Part shown: piece by piece, positions 9,901 through 20,872 of the stretch
How positions within the stretch are numbered: position 1 is the stretch's first letter
Layout of the letters: each line of letters opens with the position of its first letter
From: Myrica gale
Lineage: Eukaryota > Streptophyta > Magnoliopsida > Fagales > Myricaceae
DNA length: 64,000 bases
Assembly (NCBI GenBank): GCA_963930655.1
Contig: OZ005617.1
Location: 21,378,068 to 21,442,067, forward strand
Reading direction: 5' to 3'
Position numbers and translations under genes: made by a program
Notes under the pieces: generated by a model
Databases searched by the model: none
What the model was told of the DNA's origin: nothing
What the model saw: the letters and a program-made list of their open reading frames with translations, nothing else

Positions 9901-12900
9901 ATGGCCAATGCATCTGGGTTCTTCACTCCTTCGGTTCCCAGCTTGGGAAGGAGGATTCAACCTCCGGTAGGGCTTTGCCGATCTGGGCTTCGCTCCCCCG
10001 AGGGATTGTTCAACAGGGTATTCTGCTCCAGCACCATTCAAGGCGGAGAGAAGCTTTCTGCTGGCGCTTCTCCTTCTGAATCTCGGGTACCCAGGTGATT
10101 TCCATTTCTGATTTCTTTCATTATCTCGGTGATTGATCAATTCTTATTTTCATCTCTAATGCCTATGGATCATGAAAGCAATTGGGTTCGAATGTACGAG
10201 CTGAGTTTCTTAGAAAATATTTAAAGAGGTGTAGCTGAGTTTATAATCTATAATCTCTTTTTGGAAGCGAATGGATTCGAGAATCTTTATTCTGTCTTTC
10301 ACTTCAATGTTTTTTTCCCCCATCTTCTTTAACTTTGTGATGAGTGGTGTAGTAGGGGGCATGGGTGATTTTCTGTTGCATGGGCTCTCATTTGATAAAG
10401 TCTAGATGTTTGTTATGCAGAACTGCAGAAGATAGAATCATCTAAAGGTGAATATAGCTTTAGTAACTTTCTGATGGTGAGAGATACTGTAGAGCGGTGA
10501 TAAAGGTGTTTATTGTTTGTTTCTGTGATTTATGGGGACTCTTGCGGTTGCTTCCCATGATTCTTATAAGCTGGGAATGGAGTCTGACATTCTGGCCAAT
10601 AGAAGTGTAAAAGATGTCTTTGAGTTTATATTGAACAAAGGTTGATGTTGGTAGGTTATTATAGTGTGAGCATTATAGGAGCGTCTTCTTGGAAGGTAGT
10701 ATTGGTTCTGATTGGTTATTGGTTACAAATTTTGCAAACTCTCTGACCTTTTGTCTAGGAACATCTTTCCTAACACGAGTTCCAGTCCATTACAATTTCA
10801 GTTATTCGTTGATCAGAAATTGAAGATTGAGTCTATTGTTCAATTTCAGTTGCTTGTGAAAAATATCTTTGTAACTCTCGTATACAGTCAAAGTTAGCTT
10901 AAATAACGGTCCTAAGGTCTAAAACTCTTTTGTTTGTTTTAGCACAATTTAGCAAATAAACACTGACCAAATTAGACGAAGTTAAAAATTCTCGGGGTAT
11001 ATGAGCTCCTCTGTGCTCAGCGAAGCCTTCTGAACAGTAATAATTCAGTTGCAGGTACATTTCCTGTTAGTGAAGGACGTTCAAAATCATAGGTGAGATT
11101 TATTGGTTTAAGATTCCAGGCTTGTCTGGCATACCTTAGACTCTTCTACTATAATTGGGAGGCATTGCAATAGTCATTATGAAAGTGATGAGAGAGTTAC
11201 AAGCTGAAAGGCAGAGTCATGGAGAAGTAAGATGCAACTTCCTTACCACGAAGGAGGCAGACATCATAGCATTGCAATTTTGGCTTGGTTCAATGACACC
11301 ATGCACCTCTGAAATCTTCTGTCAAAAGCATTCAGTAGATTGTGCCTCTTTTAGCTTTCCCGTTTGAGGACTGCCTTAGTGTTTGGATGGACTGCTCAGG
11401 ACCCTTAGTGCATGCCATGTGATCAAACTAGTTCCTAGGTTTGTGATGTATTTCTGGTAATATATATCTAAATTTGACTCCTCTCTTTCCCCCCCTCTTT
11501 TGTTCAGGGGGACTGGCAAAGAAAAAGAGAAGACTGTGTGCACACTCTTGTTTTCAGCTATGTGCATTATGTGAAATCATTCAAATTTCCAATTTTTTTG
11601 TCCAAAGCAGTCTCTAGTGTTCATGCAGCAAAGAGTGAAATTTTAGAGTGACAAATGTGCACAGACTGTTAGGAGCTGGTCTAGTGGTCAAGAGAGGTCA
11701 GATGAGATTGGCATGTGGAAATAATGAGCGGACCAATAGGGAAGGGGTATATCTGAAAAAAGGTGGACTTTGGTGATTCCATCGCAAATTTGCTTCATGT
11801 ATGACCTGTCCATTTGCACAGATTTGCTGTCTATAAGGTCTCATTGTCTGAGCGATGCTCCCATATGTGACAAATTGGAAATCTAACCTTGTGGGTGCAG
11901 ATTGTTAAAAAAAAACTAGCCTAATCATTTTATTTTGTTTTTATGTAGTTTTTCTTGTCTTTTCAGTCTAAGACCTGACTTTTACATGCTTCCTGGCAAT
12001 CTTATCTGGCTAAGTGGGAATAGGAAATGCCTTTCCTGGTGAAGGTCACTCTCTTTTTGTGACTGCCTTAGTGCTTGGTAGAAGTGTTTGGATGGACTGC
12101 TGGGGATCCTTAGTGCATGCCTTGCGATCAAACTAGTTCCTAGGTTCAAGAAAGGCCAGATGAGATTGGCTTGTGGAAACAGTGGACCAATAGTGACGGG
12201 GTATATCTGATAAAGAGGTGGACTTCCATGATTCCATCGCGAGTTTGCTTCATGCATTTGACCTGTCCATATGCACAGATTTGCTATCTATAAGGTCCCA
12301 TTGTCTGAGCGATGATCCCATATGCGACAAATTGGAAATCTAACCTTGTGGTGCAGATTGTTAAAAAAAAAGCCTAATCATTTTATTTTGTTTTATGTTG
12401 TTGTACTTGTGTTTTCAGTCAGAGACCTGACTTTTATGTGCTTCCTGGCAATCGTATCTGGCTAAATGGGAATAGGAAATGCCTTTCCCAGTGAAGGTCA
12501 CTCTCTTTTTGAGACAAAAAGCTTCATGCCACTAGCCTTGAATTATCCGAGAATTTTGTGATGAAGAGCTCTCATGTCATTATTATTTTTTACATCTATA
12601 ATGATCTTTTTTTTTGTGAGTTCTATATCATATTTGTGTGACTGTTCACTGCTTTTAGGCTCAATTGTGTCCCGTTGATTGCTACAAATGTCTTTCTAGT
12701 CCTATGTTTTATAAGTCCAGCTCAGTCAGAATCAGACGTCAGTTTAATGCCTCATTTGATTGAATGAAAATGGACTTTTCTACTGTAAATTGGCAATCAA
12801 CTTCTACCAGTGGTTATCTTGATCTCATACTTTGGAATGTATATTAACAGGTTGGTCAGTAAAGGCTGCAAATTAGTTGGTTGTGGCTCAGCAACCCCCA

Positions 12901-15900
12901 CTCTGAAGGTTTCAAATGATGATCTTGCAAAAATAGTTGATACTTCTGATGAATGGATATCTGTTCGAACTGGGATTCGAAATCGACGAGTTCTTTCAGG
13001 TAAGTTGTTACTTTTTTTTCTTGGCCAGGTTAGTTCTTACTGGGAAGTAACCAGTGGTGCCATATATTGGATAGCTGTGATGGTATGTTGTGACTTTCTT
13101 GGACCTAGCAGGGGGAAAAAGTGACTGTGCTTGCTTGTACTGCAGCCTTTTGCTTATGATGCTCAAAATCTGAGCTTGACCTGGGAAGGATGTTCAGCAT
13201 GATCAGTCCGAGCCTAGCTAGGCTGAGCTTGGCTTGACTGAGTTCTTGCTGATAGTCTTCTTTTTTTCCTATCGAAGAAACTCTCTTAAGTGGATCATCC
13301 AGTGTCTGCCTACTTATAAAATCTGAGCTTGACCTGGGAAGGATGTTCAGCATGATCAGTCCGAGCCTAGCTAGGCTGAGCTTGGCTTGACTGAGTTCTT
13401 GCTGATAGTCTTCTTTTTTTCCTATCGAAGAAACTCTCTTAAGTGGATCATCCAGTGTCTGCCTACTTATATCTGAGAGTTCCAACGATCTGGTGGATTT
13501 GACCTGGTTGAAATTTAAAAGAGTTTTCTAATGCTCAAGCTGGACAACCTAACATCTAGACTTCTTTTGCTAGTGTTTAGCAGATATATTTGGAATTTTG
13601 GTGGTCCCTTTTTCTATGGCAGTTGTTGTGAAATGAAAGTTTAGTTTCTTTATCCATGGCACACTGATTGTGGAAATTTGACTTCTGTTTCACTGTTGCT
13701 CTCATAGGCAAGGATAGCTTGACAACTTTAGCGGTAGAGGCGGCAAGGAAAGCTCTTGAAATGGCACAGGTTGACCCTGATGATGTGGACCTAGTTTTGA
13801 TGTGCACATCAACACCAGAGGATCTTTTTGGTAGTGCTCCTCAGGTATAAGGATATGAGATATTATGTTGCAAAAATTGGATTAAATTGAACTGTCAGTC
13901 ATCTTATCATATGTTCTGAAAACTATCTGCCTGACACACACACACATCTCTTTGTTTTAGAAAGTATCTTTTGTACTATGATTCTTTCTTCAAGTCATCT
14001 TATGTACGATGATTCACTTGCATGCCAGTTCCAAAAAGAGGATCCGTGCATTTTGAATTATGAGATTATGATGTCAGAGCCACATTAAAAGAAAAGTTTA
14101 TATAGAATTGCATTTTAGATATCCAATTCATTGAAGTGCATGGATGCCATGGTAAGTTTTTGTTAATACCTGGTTGTTAAAAAAGTGTAACAGGAGAGTA
14201 TATTGGAAGCCAATCTTTGACCTGTATCTGACAGAGACGCATCCTAATTTAGTGGATTCCAATATCTTAACATGTAGTTGAGAGAGATGTCTCTGTTACT
14301 AGTACTGCCATATATAGTTTCAGAGTATGGGAGGAATTAGCTAAGAATTAAACCTTAAAAGGCTGGTTTGGTTGGACTTGAGTAGAGCTTTTGGGGTTAA
14401 CTTAAGCTCAACTTTGCAGTATTTGATTTGTCTATGGTGCCCAAAAACTTTAATTGATTGCTATTTAGCTGGTATAATAAGCACTCTTAAGACTCTTCAA
14501 TGCTCCTCCTTTGGTTGTATTGCATTTGTCAGATACAAAAAGCACTTGGCTGCAAAAGGAATCCTTTGGCTTATGATATTACAGCTGCATGCAGCGGATT
14601 TGTGTTGGGTCTAGTATCAGCTGCTTGTCACATTAGGGGTAATGGATTTGTCTGCTTTGCTGCAATGGGGTCAGTTGGTTCTGCTATCAAGATAATTGAA
14701 CTGTATCTGTGTAAATTACAGGAGGTGGATTTCAAAACGTCCTAGTGATTGGAGCTGATGCTCTTTCTCGATATGTTGATTGGACGGACAGAGGTACCTG
14801 TATTCTCTTTGGAGATGCTGCTGGTGCGGTATTAGTGCAGGTAATGGTCTTTTGACTTCGACAGAATATTTGAAGGGTTCCTGTTCCTTGTAATTCTGTA
14901 CAAAACAGACTTTTATCATCTCTTTGTAGATATAATATGTCTCAATTAGGATCTTTTGGAGTATAATTTCTATAAGCTTTTTGTATCCTTTGGGTGTGCA
15001 AGTTGTCCCTTCAACTGTCGATTTTACATACTCATCTTCATTTTGAAGATCTCTGCTCTTGATGCTACTTTGTAAGGATATAGATATCCATTGCAATACA
15101 TTCTTGTCCCGTTAAAATTCTCTGTATAATTCATACTATTAGAAAAAGTCTGAATGCTAGAGAAATATGGTTGGCTTATTGCAGCATGGTGCTCTTTTAG
15201 CTGATGAGAACTGTGACCTCTTTATCCTTCTTTTTAGGCTTATTTCTAGTTTGCTTACTTTTGGATGGATAGCCTAGAATCTAAAATTGTGTTTCTCGCC
15301 CTGTCTGGAGACTGTTTTGACAACACCGTCCTATTGGAAAATTGGGGGATCAGAGGGTCAAACTTCTGGATTCTTACGCCCCATGGCACTTACAGGTCAA
15401 ATATCTGTTTGATATGGGTTTACACCCTTAGAAGCTGAGAGGTAAAGATGATAGTTGCTGATATGAATTCTGACTCAGACTTTTGTTTTTCAGCGCTAAG
15501 CTCATACAGCTTTTCACATTGCATGTGATTCCTAATTTGTGGGGCTAGGTTTGATCTCCCTCGGTCTTTCTGTGGGAAATTGGATTAAACAGTTTGTTCA
15601 GCATTACAATTACCTTATATACCTGCTTTTATAACAGTTCGTACTGGTGGGAAACAAACTTTTATTTCTTTTTAATGTTAAAACTATACTGCAGGCCTGC
15701 AACAGTGAAGAAGATGGTTTATTTGGTTTTGACCTGCATAGTGATGGTGATGGCCAAAGGCACGTGATTCTAATATTCTTGATTGAGCAAAGTCTTCACT
15801 TCTATGAGTGTGACTGAGAACTTGACCTCCCTTTGTGCAGGCATCTAAATGCCACTATGAAAGAAAATGAGATGGATAAGGCGTTAGGATCCAATGGTTC

Positions 15901-16793
15901 TCTGTTGGGCTTCCCTCCAAGGCGTTCCTCATATTCCTGTATTCAAATGAATGGGAAAGAGGTCTTTCGCTTTGCAGTGCGATGTGTGCCACAGACAATT
16001 GAGTCTTCCCTTGAAAAGGCTGGTCTCCCTGGCTCGAGCATTGATTGGTTATTGCTTCATCAGGTATGCCATATCCTAACTACAAATTAAACCATATCTT
16101 CTTTCTGCTTTCAAAGTTCTTTGCTGGGCTATTCTGATATGTGACATTTTCCCCTCCTCATGGTCTGCGTTAAGACAAGTTATGAGGTTAGTCTACGGGA
16201 AATATACCTCTGTAGGCCAAATAATTTTCGTCCAAGGTGTTAGCACATAATGATCTCTTCACGGGACAAACAAAAACAGTGTCGAGACTTCTGCTTTGAT
16301 ATTCTCTGCAGTAGTCAATTGGAAGTCACTTTCAAGGATGAATGGCGATTAGGTTTCTTGATGGCAGTACAAAAGTCTAAGTTGATAAACTTTAGTCTAA
16401 TCTTTCTCTATTTCACAAGACTTACAAGCCAGTCATATTTGCTCCATTTTAAATCGTGAATGAAATCATATTTATTAGGTGGTCTAAGGAACTTTTCATA
16501 TTCATACTCTAGATTCCAGACCTTATACCCATATATGGTGATGAAGTAGTGACACAGATTGATGAATGCAGGCAAACCAGAGGATCCTCGATGCAGTTGC
16601 TACACGTTTAGAGGTCCCTCCAGAACAGGTGATATCCAATTTGGTGAATTATGGTAACACAAGTGCTGCTTCCATTCCATTAGCTTTGGATGAAGCTGTT
16701 CGAAGCGGGAAGGTGAAGGCAGGCCATACTATTGCAGCAGCAGGCTTCGGAGCAGGTCTTACTTGGGGTTCAGCTATTTTCAGATGGGGATAA
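9901..16793 (+). CDS. KASIII: 3-oxoacyl-[acyl-carrier-protein] synthase III (KASIII), plastid, 8 exons
   Basis: Starts plastid fatty-acid synthesis by condensing acetyl-CoA with malonyl-ACP. Exons: 9901-10094, 12851-12999, 13708-13844, 14533-14638, 14722-14840, 15695-15759, 15841-16063, 16572-16793. Together they encode 404 aa, the usual plant length. The first ~65 residues (exon 1, rich in Ser and Arg, few acids) look like a chloroplast transit peptide. The catalytic triad is visible: Cys180 in ITAACSGF, His330 in LLHQANQRI and Asn360 in NYGNTSAAS, the FabH order. The start is the first ATG of this frame with a full transit peptide after it; an in-frame ATG at 9877 would add eight residues. 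Intron 6 must use a GC donor (15760-15761) to keep the frame. Intron 1 (2.8 kb) holds a tandem duplication. No lesion seen. Confidence 0.95.
11369..12515. repeat. Imperfect tandem duplication in KASIII intron 1
   Basis: The copies 11369-12060 and 12061-12515 share long blocks in the same order. Shared blocks include GACTGCCTTAGTG, GATCAAACTAGTTCCTAGGTT, CCACATTTGCTTCATG-like text, GACAAATTGGAAATCTAACC and GGGAATAGGAAATGCCTTTC. Copy one carries about 245 extra bases (about 11445-11688) after CCTAGGTT. No terminal repeats or target duplication were found, so this looks like local duplication followed by an insertion in copy one or a deletion in copy two. Confidence 0.85.
13165..13470. repeat. 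Exact-length 153-bp tandem duplication in KASIII intron 2
   Basis: 13165-13317 and 13318-13470 are two essentially identical head-to-tail copies, starting AAAATCTGAGCTTGACC and ending GTCTGCCTACTTAT. They are followed by ATCTGAG, the start of a third unit. I see no difference between the copies, so the duplication is recent. Because 153 is 51 codons, an antisense open frame runs through both copies. It is not a gene. Confidence 0.95.
15760..15840 (+). other. GC-AG intron of KASIII
   Basis: Exon 6 ends GGCCAAAG at 15759 and exon 7 starts GCATCTAAATGCC at 15841. Joining them gives the family-like sequence DGDGQRHLNA in frame. The intron then begins GCACGT, a GC donor. The nearest GT (15764-15765) would shift the frame of exon 7. 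The intron is only 81 bp. Confidence 0.8.
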
Positions 16794-17378
16794 AACCTCA
16801 TTTTTCCAGCCAATCACCAATATAGAAGAAGACTGGGATTTTGATATCAAGTGCAGTTTCTCCGATTCCATTTGTATTGCAGATGTTTGGAGAGTTTGCA
16901 GTGGCATATTCTCCATCAAGTTACCAACCAAAAGAAGAAAGGAAAGAAAAGAGAACAAAAGAAAAACAGGCATATTCTCCTCCAGAATCAGCCCTCTTTC
17001 GTTTGTTTGCTTCTGTTTTATTTTAGCTTTTGCAGTCTCAATAAATTCTATTCTTTTCTTCAGTCCAGTAATGTACTTGTTTCTAGCGGCATTCTGTCTC
17101 CAGTGTAAGCACTACCTCTGTTTCGATATTGGTAATAAAGACGTAAATACAGCTGAGAAATGGGTATCCATCTGTAAATATAAAAGACAGCTTTATTTTA
17201 GTCAACTAACATGAGATAGCAATAAGTTACCAAAAATGAAGAGAAATATGAAGAAGGAATTTAACAAACCTAATCCCTTCCCGCATTTTCGTAATGAACT
17301 CTCGGGAAGTTAAAAGAAATAAATAAAAAATATCTGTAAAAAGCAACAATTACAAAGACGAGACATAAAAAACAGAAT
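16794..17378. other. Space between convergent KASIII and GT47 genes, probable 3' UTRs
   Basis: KASIII (plus) and the GT47 gene (minus) end tail-to-tail with 585 bp between stop codons. AATAAA occurs at about 17039-17044 in KASIII orientation. On the minus strand, polyadenylation-like T-rich runs read as ATAAATAAAAAA near 17315-17330. No other gene seen. Confidence 0.6.
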
Positions 17379-18725
17379 CTATGAACTCTCAACTGCCACT
17401 TCTTTAAGCCTGAACTTAATTCTCTGCAAAGTACCCTCAACAGCAATGTCGAACGCATCCTTCGTCGTCCTTAAACCCAACGAACTCCCATGTCTCTTGT
17501 ACAGAATTCTCGGCATCAACTCCAACACCTTCTCTCTCATCTTCTCAACTCTAGCTCTAGGTATGCCCATTAAGACGTCCACAATCCTCAGCCCCTTAAA
17601 AACCACCTCTTCCTTTGGTATAGATACCGAGAACTTCAAGTACTCCGCCTCCGGTAAATGCCAGTTATACTGGGACTTGGCCGACAAGTCCTCGAAAAAA
17701 ACCGGTATGCACCCTGCAAGGAGGCTATCGAAAGTGGATCTCCGAGTCGGTGTGTCCCCCGGTGGCCGCAAACAAAAGCTCGCTTGCAACATCGGCCTCA
17801 TGTACTTTACTGGGTCGTGTTCACACACCCCATTAGAGCAATCCACGATCTCGCAAAATTTCACGTGCCCACCAATATTCTGAGTCGCATTAATATTCTC
17901 GCACTCACCTCTAATACTCCGCCGGATATTGGGCGTGGCCGAGACCCCTCCGCCACCGGCGAAGAGCATTAAGGTTGACCGTCTCGACCGCCTCACGCGG
18001 CGTATCCACGATTCCAATAAAGCGAGGGTCGGCGGGTGGAACGACGTCGGGTAAGGTATCGCTTGCTCCTGCCACGGCCATGCTCTGGCCTCCACGGTCA
18101 AAGCCGTGACGTTGTAGAACTCAGGGAGTTCGAGGAAGGAAGTACCCCACGTGGGAGGATCATTGCCCAGAGGTTGAGAGAAGTCCCAGGCGGGCCGGGC
18201 CATGACCAAGAAATGATCGTGGCCGTCGTGGCGAGCCCATATGCCGGGGTTATCCTCCTGAACGAAATCGAAAAATTCAATGCCGTGCTCCGCGCTGGCA
18301 TTGACGTCTGGGCCGTAGAGGTAACTGACGGCGTCGATGCCTGCGTAGTAAGGAAGGTAGACGGCATTAGCGAGGCTGGGATCAGGGGTGAGACAAGGGT
18401 ACTCGAGCATCCGACGGTGGAAGATGAGCTCGAGCATCAAAGGGTCGGTTCGGAACCAGCTGAGTGAGCGGGTATGGGTCTTTTGGCCGAGGCCGTGGTT
18501 GGGAAGGTAGGGGCAGAAGTTATCGAAAAGAGGGTATTGAGAGCAGTTAGATAAGAGATCCAGATTGAACCGCGGTGGGAGGCGTCTGATGTGGATCCAA
18601 CGGTCGGTGCAGTCGGTACTGGTGGGATCTTGGTCTGGATTGGAGAGGACATTCCGCGGGAAAATGGTCAATTGGAGGACTATGAGGAAGAGGGTTATGG
18701 AGAGAACGGTGGCTACGGAGGCCAT
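17379..18725 (-). CDS. GT47 exostosin-family glycosyltransferase, MUR3/XLT2 (xyloglucan galactosyltransferase) type
   Basis: Intact single-exon gene of 448 aa for a probable Golgi type II membrane enzyme that adds a sugar to cell-wall polysaccharide. An N-terminal hydrophobic anchor (residues ~5-24, LSITLFLIVLQLTIF) follows a short cytoplasmic tail. The MUR3-clade pattern is visible: CTDRWIHIRRLPPRFN near residue 38, WFRTDPLMLELIFHRRM near 90, a central WPWQEQAIPYPTSFHPP, and the C-terminal exostosin block CLRPPGDTPTRRSTFDSLL then GCIPVFF. Three N-glycosylation sequons (NCS, NVT, NAT) fit a lumenal domain. Start: the first ATG (CCCATGGCC) directly before the anchor. It converges with KASIII and diverges from INP1. 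Acceptor position and sugar donor cannot be assigned from sequence alone. It is shorter than MUR3 itself (>600 aa), as in other clade members. Confidence 0.85.
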   Translation of the reverse strand: MASVATVLSITLFLIVLQLTIFPRNVLSNPDQDPTSTDCTDRWIHIRRLPPRFNLDLLSNCSQYPLFDNFCPYLPNHGLGQKTHTRSLSWFRTDPLMLELIFHRRMLEYPCLTPDPSLANAVYLPYYAGIDAVSYLYGPDVNASAEHGIEFFDFVQEDNPGIWARHDGHDHFLVMARPAWDFSQPLGNDPPTWGTSFLELPEFYNVTALTVEARAWPWQEQAIPYPTSFHPPTLALLESWIRRVRRSRRSTLMLFAGGGGVSATPNIRRSIRGECENINATQNIGGHVKFCEIVDCSNGVCEHDPVKYMRPMLQASFCLRPPGDTPTRRSTFDSLLAGCIPVFFEDLSAKSQYNWHLPEAEYLKFSVSIPKEEVVFKGLRIVDVLMGIPRARVEKMREKVLELMPRILYKRHGSSLGLRTTKDAFDIAVEGTLQRIKFRLKEVAVESS

Positions 18726-20041
18726 GGGCGGAGAGGGAGTGGACTGTGTGAGTTATGGGGAGGGAGAAAAAAGAAAAGAACGGGACAAACTCTGGTACTC
18801 TTTTTCTATGGTGGGGGAACCATTATTGTTTGTTTGTGTTCTTTTTTTTCATAGTTAGATGTTTTATTTTTCCTGATAATCTTAATCCTATTTCTCTTCT
18901 TGTTCGTTTTTAACACGGTCCTGTCTTGGAAGAAGTGGGACAATATGAAGTAGAAAATAGAAATTCTAGGCTGTTTTTATAACTGTAAAGCTCTTCGAGA
19001 GAGAGTGAAGGGGGTGGATTTTAAACGGTAAGGTGGACAAGTGGTGGACCAGAGAGGGGTTTGAGGCGTTATTGTCGGTGAGAGGGAGCAACTGTTCCTG
19101 GGAACTACCTTCCCACCCAATGCGGCGACGTTTCCCGAGTTTATAGTTAATGTCAGTTTGTTTTTCCTTTTTCGTTTTTGACGGCCATTAAAAGATTGTT
19201 TTAATGCATCCGTCATCACATGATACATTTGTACTGTTGTAAAGTATAGCATGCTTCTTTATACAATCTTCGCTGGTAATTTAAATTCATCCAAGTTAAT
19301 ACAGTTAAGATGTAGCAATTACATGACAGTACTACCTTCTTAATTTTCTTGACACTCCTTTTTCTTTCCTCTTCAATATTTTTGAATATTTTGTGCATTT
19401 TGTTTTCATCTTTTGGGTATATGTTTGTTTGCTAAAATTTTGAAAAATATTCTCAAAATTTTAGAAATTTTTACTTTATTAAAATTTGTGAAAAATAAAT
19501 GTAAAAATTAAAAATATTAAAGTATATTTATTTTGCTGAAAATTTACCTACCCCGAATTGACGAAATAGACATTACCTTTATATCCTATCCTTCTTTTTT
19601 TCTCAGCCACCTTTATATCCTATCAAAAGAGCTTTTCCTTGTTCATTTGGGTTACTTCTTTTAAATATTAGATTGGCCAAACTTTTTTCCTAGTGCGACC
19701 CAATAATGGACCTCAACCCAAATTTCTGGCGCGTTGGGCTGGTGACCAATTTGAACAACAAGTCCTCCTTGGTTCTGATTTTCCTTGGCCAAATTTTGTG
19801 TTGAGCAATCGGAAAGGATCAAGGATGCGGAAATTTTAGAGAAGCAAGCCTCCTTACCAGCTACCCAACCAGGGAGTAAGGAGCATGTCGCAGGCACAGG
19901 CACAGGCACAAGTTGGTCAAACCCAACACTCGTTTATACCCTCCAAACCCTCCGCTCCCCCATTCGTTCCTCTCAGCCAAAAGGAGGAAAGAAACACTAA
20001 ACACCCAACCAAGATCTTTACTATCTGTCTCTCGAGCCAAG
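18726..20041. other. Divergent intergenic region between GT47 and INP1
   Basis: These 1.3 kb separate two divergent intronless genes, so both promoters should lie here. A TTCTTCTTGTTC pyrimidine tract and an AT-rich middle (19430-19540) are visible. A short near-duplication, CCACCTTTATATCCTATC, lies at 19566-19625. CAGGCACAGGCACAGGCACA at 19890-19910 is a small tandem repeat just before the INP1 leader. An upstream in-frame ATG at 19913 would add 43 residues unlike the family, so I treat it as leader. Confidence 0.5.
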
Positions 20042-20872
20042 ATGCTGAAGAGCCTCTTCACCCGCAAGAAATGCTCGAGGCCCTTCAAGGACTACTACTC
20101 GGACTGGTTCAACACCCTCAAGAACACCCTCCTACCCCTACTCCGCTGCTCCATCTCTGATTCCTCCCCCATCCTTCTTTCCACCCACGTCGAGATGCTT
20201 CACCACCACTTCCAATCCTACTACCACGCCCTCGACCTTGCCGCCTCCCACGACGTTGCTCAGCTCCTCTTCCCCGACTGGCGCAATTCCCTCGAGAAGC
20301 CCTTCCTCTGGCTCGGCGACTTCCACCCGTACCTGTTCACCAACTTCCTGCGATCATTCCTTAATGACAATGATAAAGATGGCGATGAAACAAATGACGT
20401 TTTCATGAACGTGGGTGGACAGAATTGCGAGTTTTTTGATAAACCGTGGGAGATTGCGATGGCATGGAAAGCCCCGAGCAAAATCTTGATTAACCGGATT
20501 GATCAGGTTGAGTGTGGACTAAGGCTGATGGTGCCGGCATTGGTGAACCGCGTGAGGAAAGCGCAGGCGGGCTTCGTCGAACGCGTGGTGGATGATTGGG
20601 TCTGGTGCGATGGGAGGAAGGACGCAGCGAGAGCAGTGATTGGTGAGGCAGTGGCGTCGGAAATGGAGGAGATGGTGAGCGTGTTCTTGGATGCGAATAG
20701 GCTGAGGAGGAGCGTTCTTTCGGAGGTCATCAGCGCCACGAGTGTGTATCAGGCGGCTCTGTTTCTTCTAGGACTAGCCCAATTTCTTGTTGGGTTGAGG
20801 GACCCGGAATTGCTCGCCGAATTCGAAAGGTGCAAGGTCCCTCTCAAAAAACCAAGCCGCCCTGCAGTTTAA
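20042..20872 (+). CDS. INP1: INAPERTURATE POLLEN1 (INP1)-like DOG1-domain protein
   Basis: A 276-aa intronless gene. INP1 proteins gather at plasma-membrane domains of the microspore and are needed to form pollen apertures. The start MLKSLFTRKKCSRPFKDYYS is the conserved INP1 N-terminus, so I take ATG 20042 (AAGATGC) and not the in-frame ATG at 19913. The DOG1-type helical region follows: DWFNTLKNTLLPLL, a His-rich EMLHHHFQSYYHALD, then the LFPDWRNSLEKPFLWLGDFHP block where the domain begins. A short acidic, low-complexity insert (NDNDKDGDETND, residues ~112-123) and the DWVWCDGRKDAARAVIGE region come after. The tail YQAALFLLGLAQFL is the family C-terminal helix. No lesion is visible. Arabidopsis INP1 also lies beside a GT47 gene (from memory). 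Confidence 0.88.
   Translation: MLKSLFTRKKCSRPFKDYYSDWFNTLKNTLLPLLRCSISDSSPILLSTHVEMLHHHFQSYYHALDLAASHDVAQLLFPDWRNSLEKPFLWLGDFHPYLFTNFLRSFLNDNDKDGDETNDVFMNVGGQNCEFFDKPWEIAMAWKAPSKILINRIDQVECGLRLMVPALVNRVRKAQAGFVERVVDDWVWCDGRKDAARAVIGEAVASEMEEMVSVFLDANRLRRSVLSEVISATSVYQAALFLLGLAQFLVGLRDPELLAEFERCKVPLKKPSRPAV

Noticed and set aside
13105-13485. 126-codon antisense frame with an internal repeat
   Set aside because: Produced by the 153-bp intronic tandem duplication (51 codons); no homology.
18036-18467. 143-codon plus-strand open frame (and neighbours 17446-17883, 18098-18367)
   Set aside because: Lies entirely over the intact GT47 gene; mirror frames of GC-rich coding sequence.
19913-20041. 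43-residue N-terminal extension of INP1 from the upstream ATG
   Set aside because: Unlike the family, which starts MLKSLF; proline- and serine-rich leader sequence.
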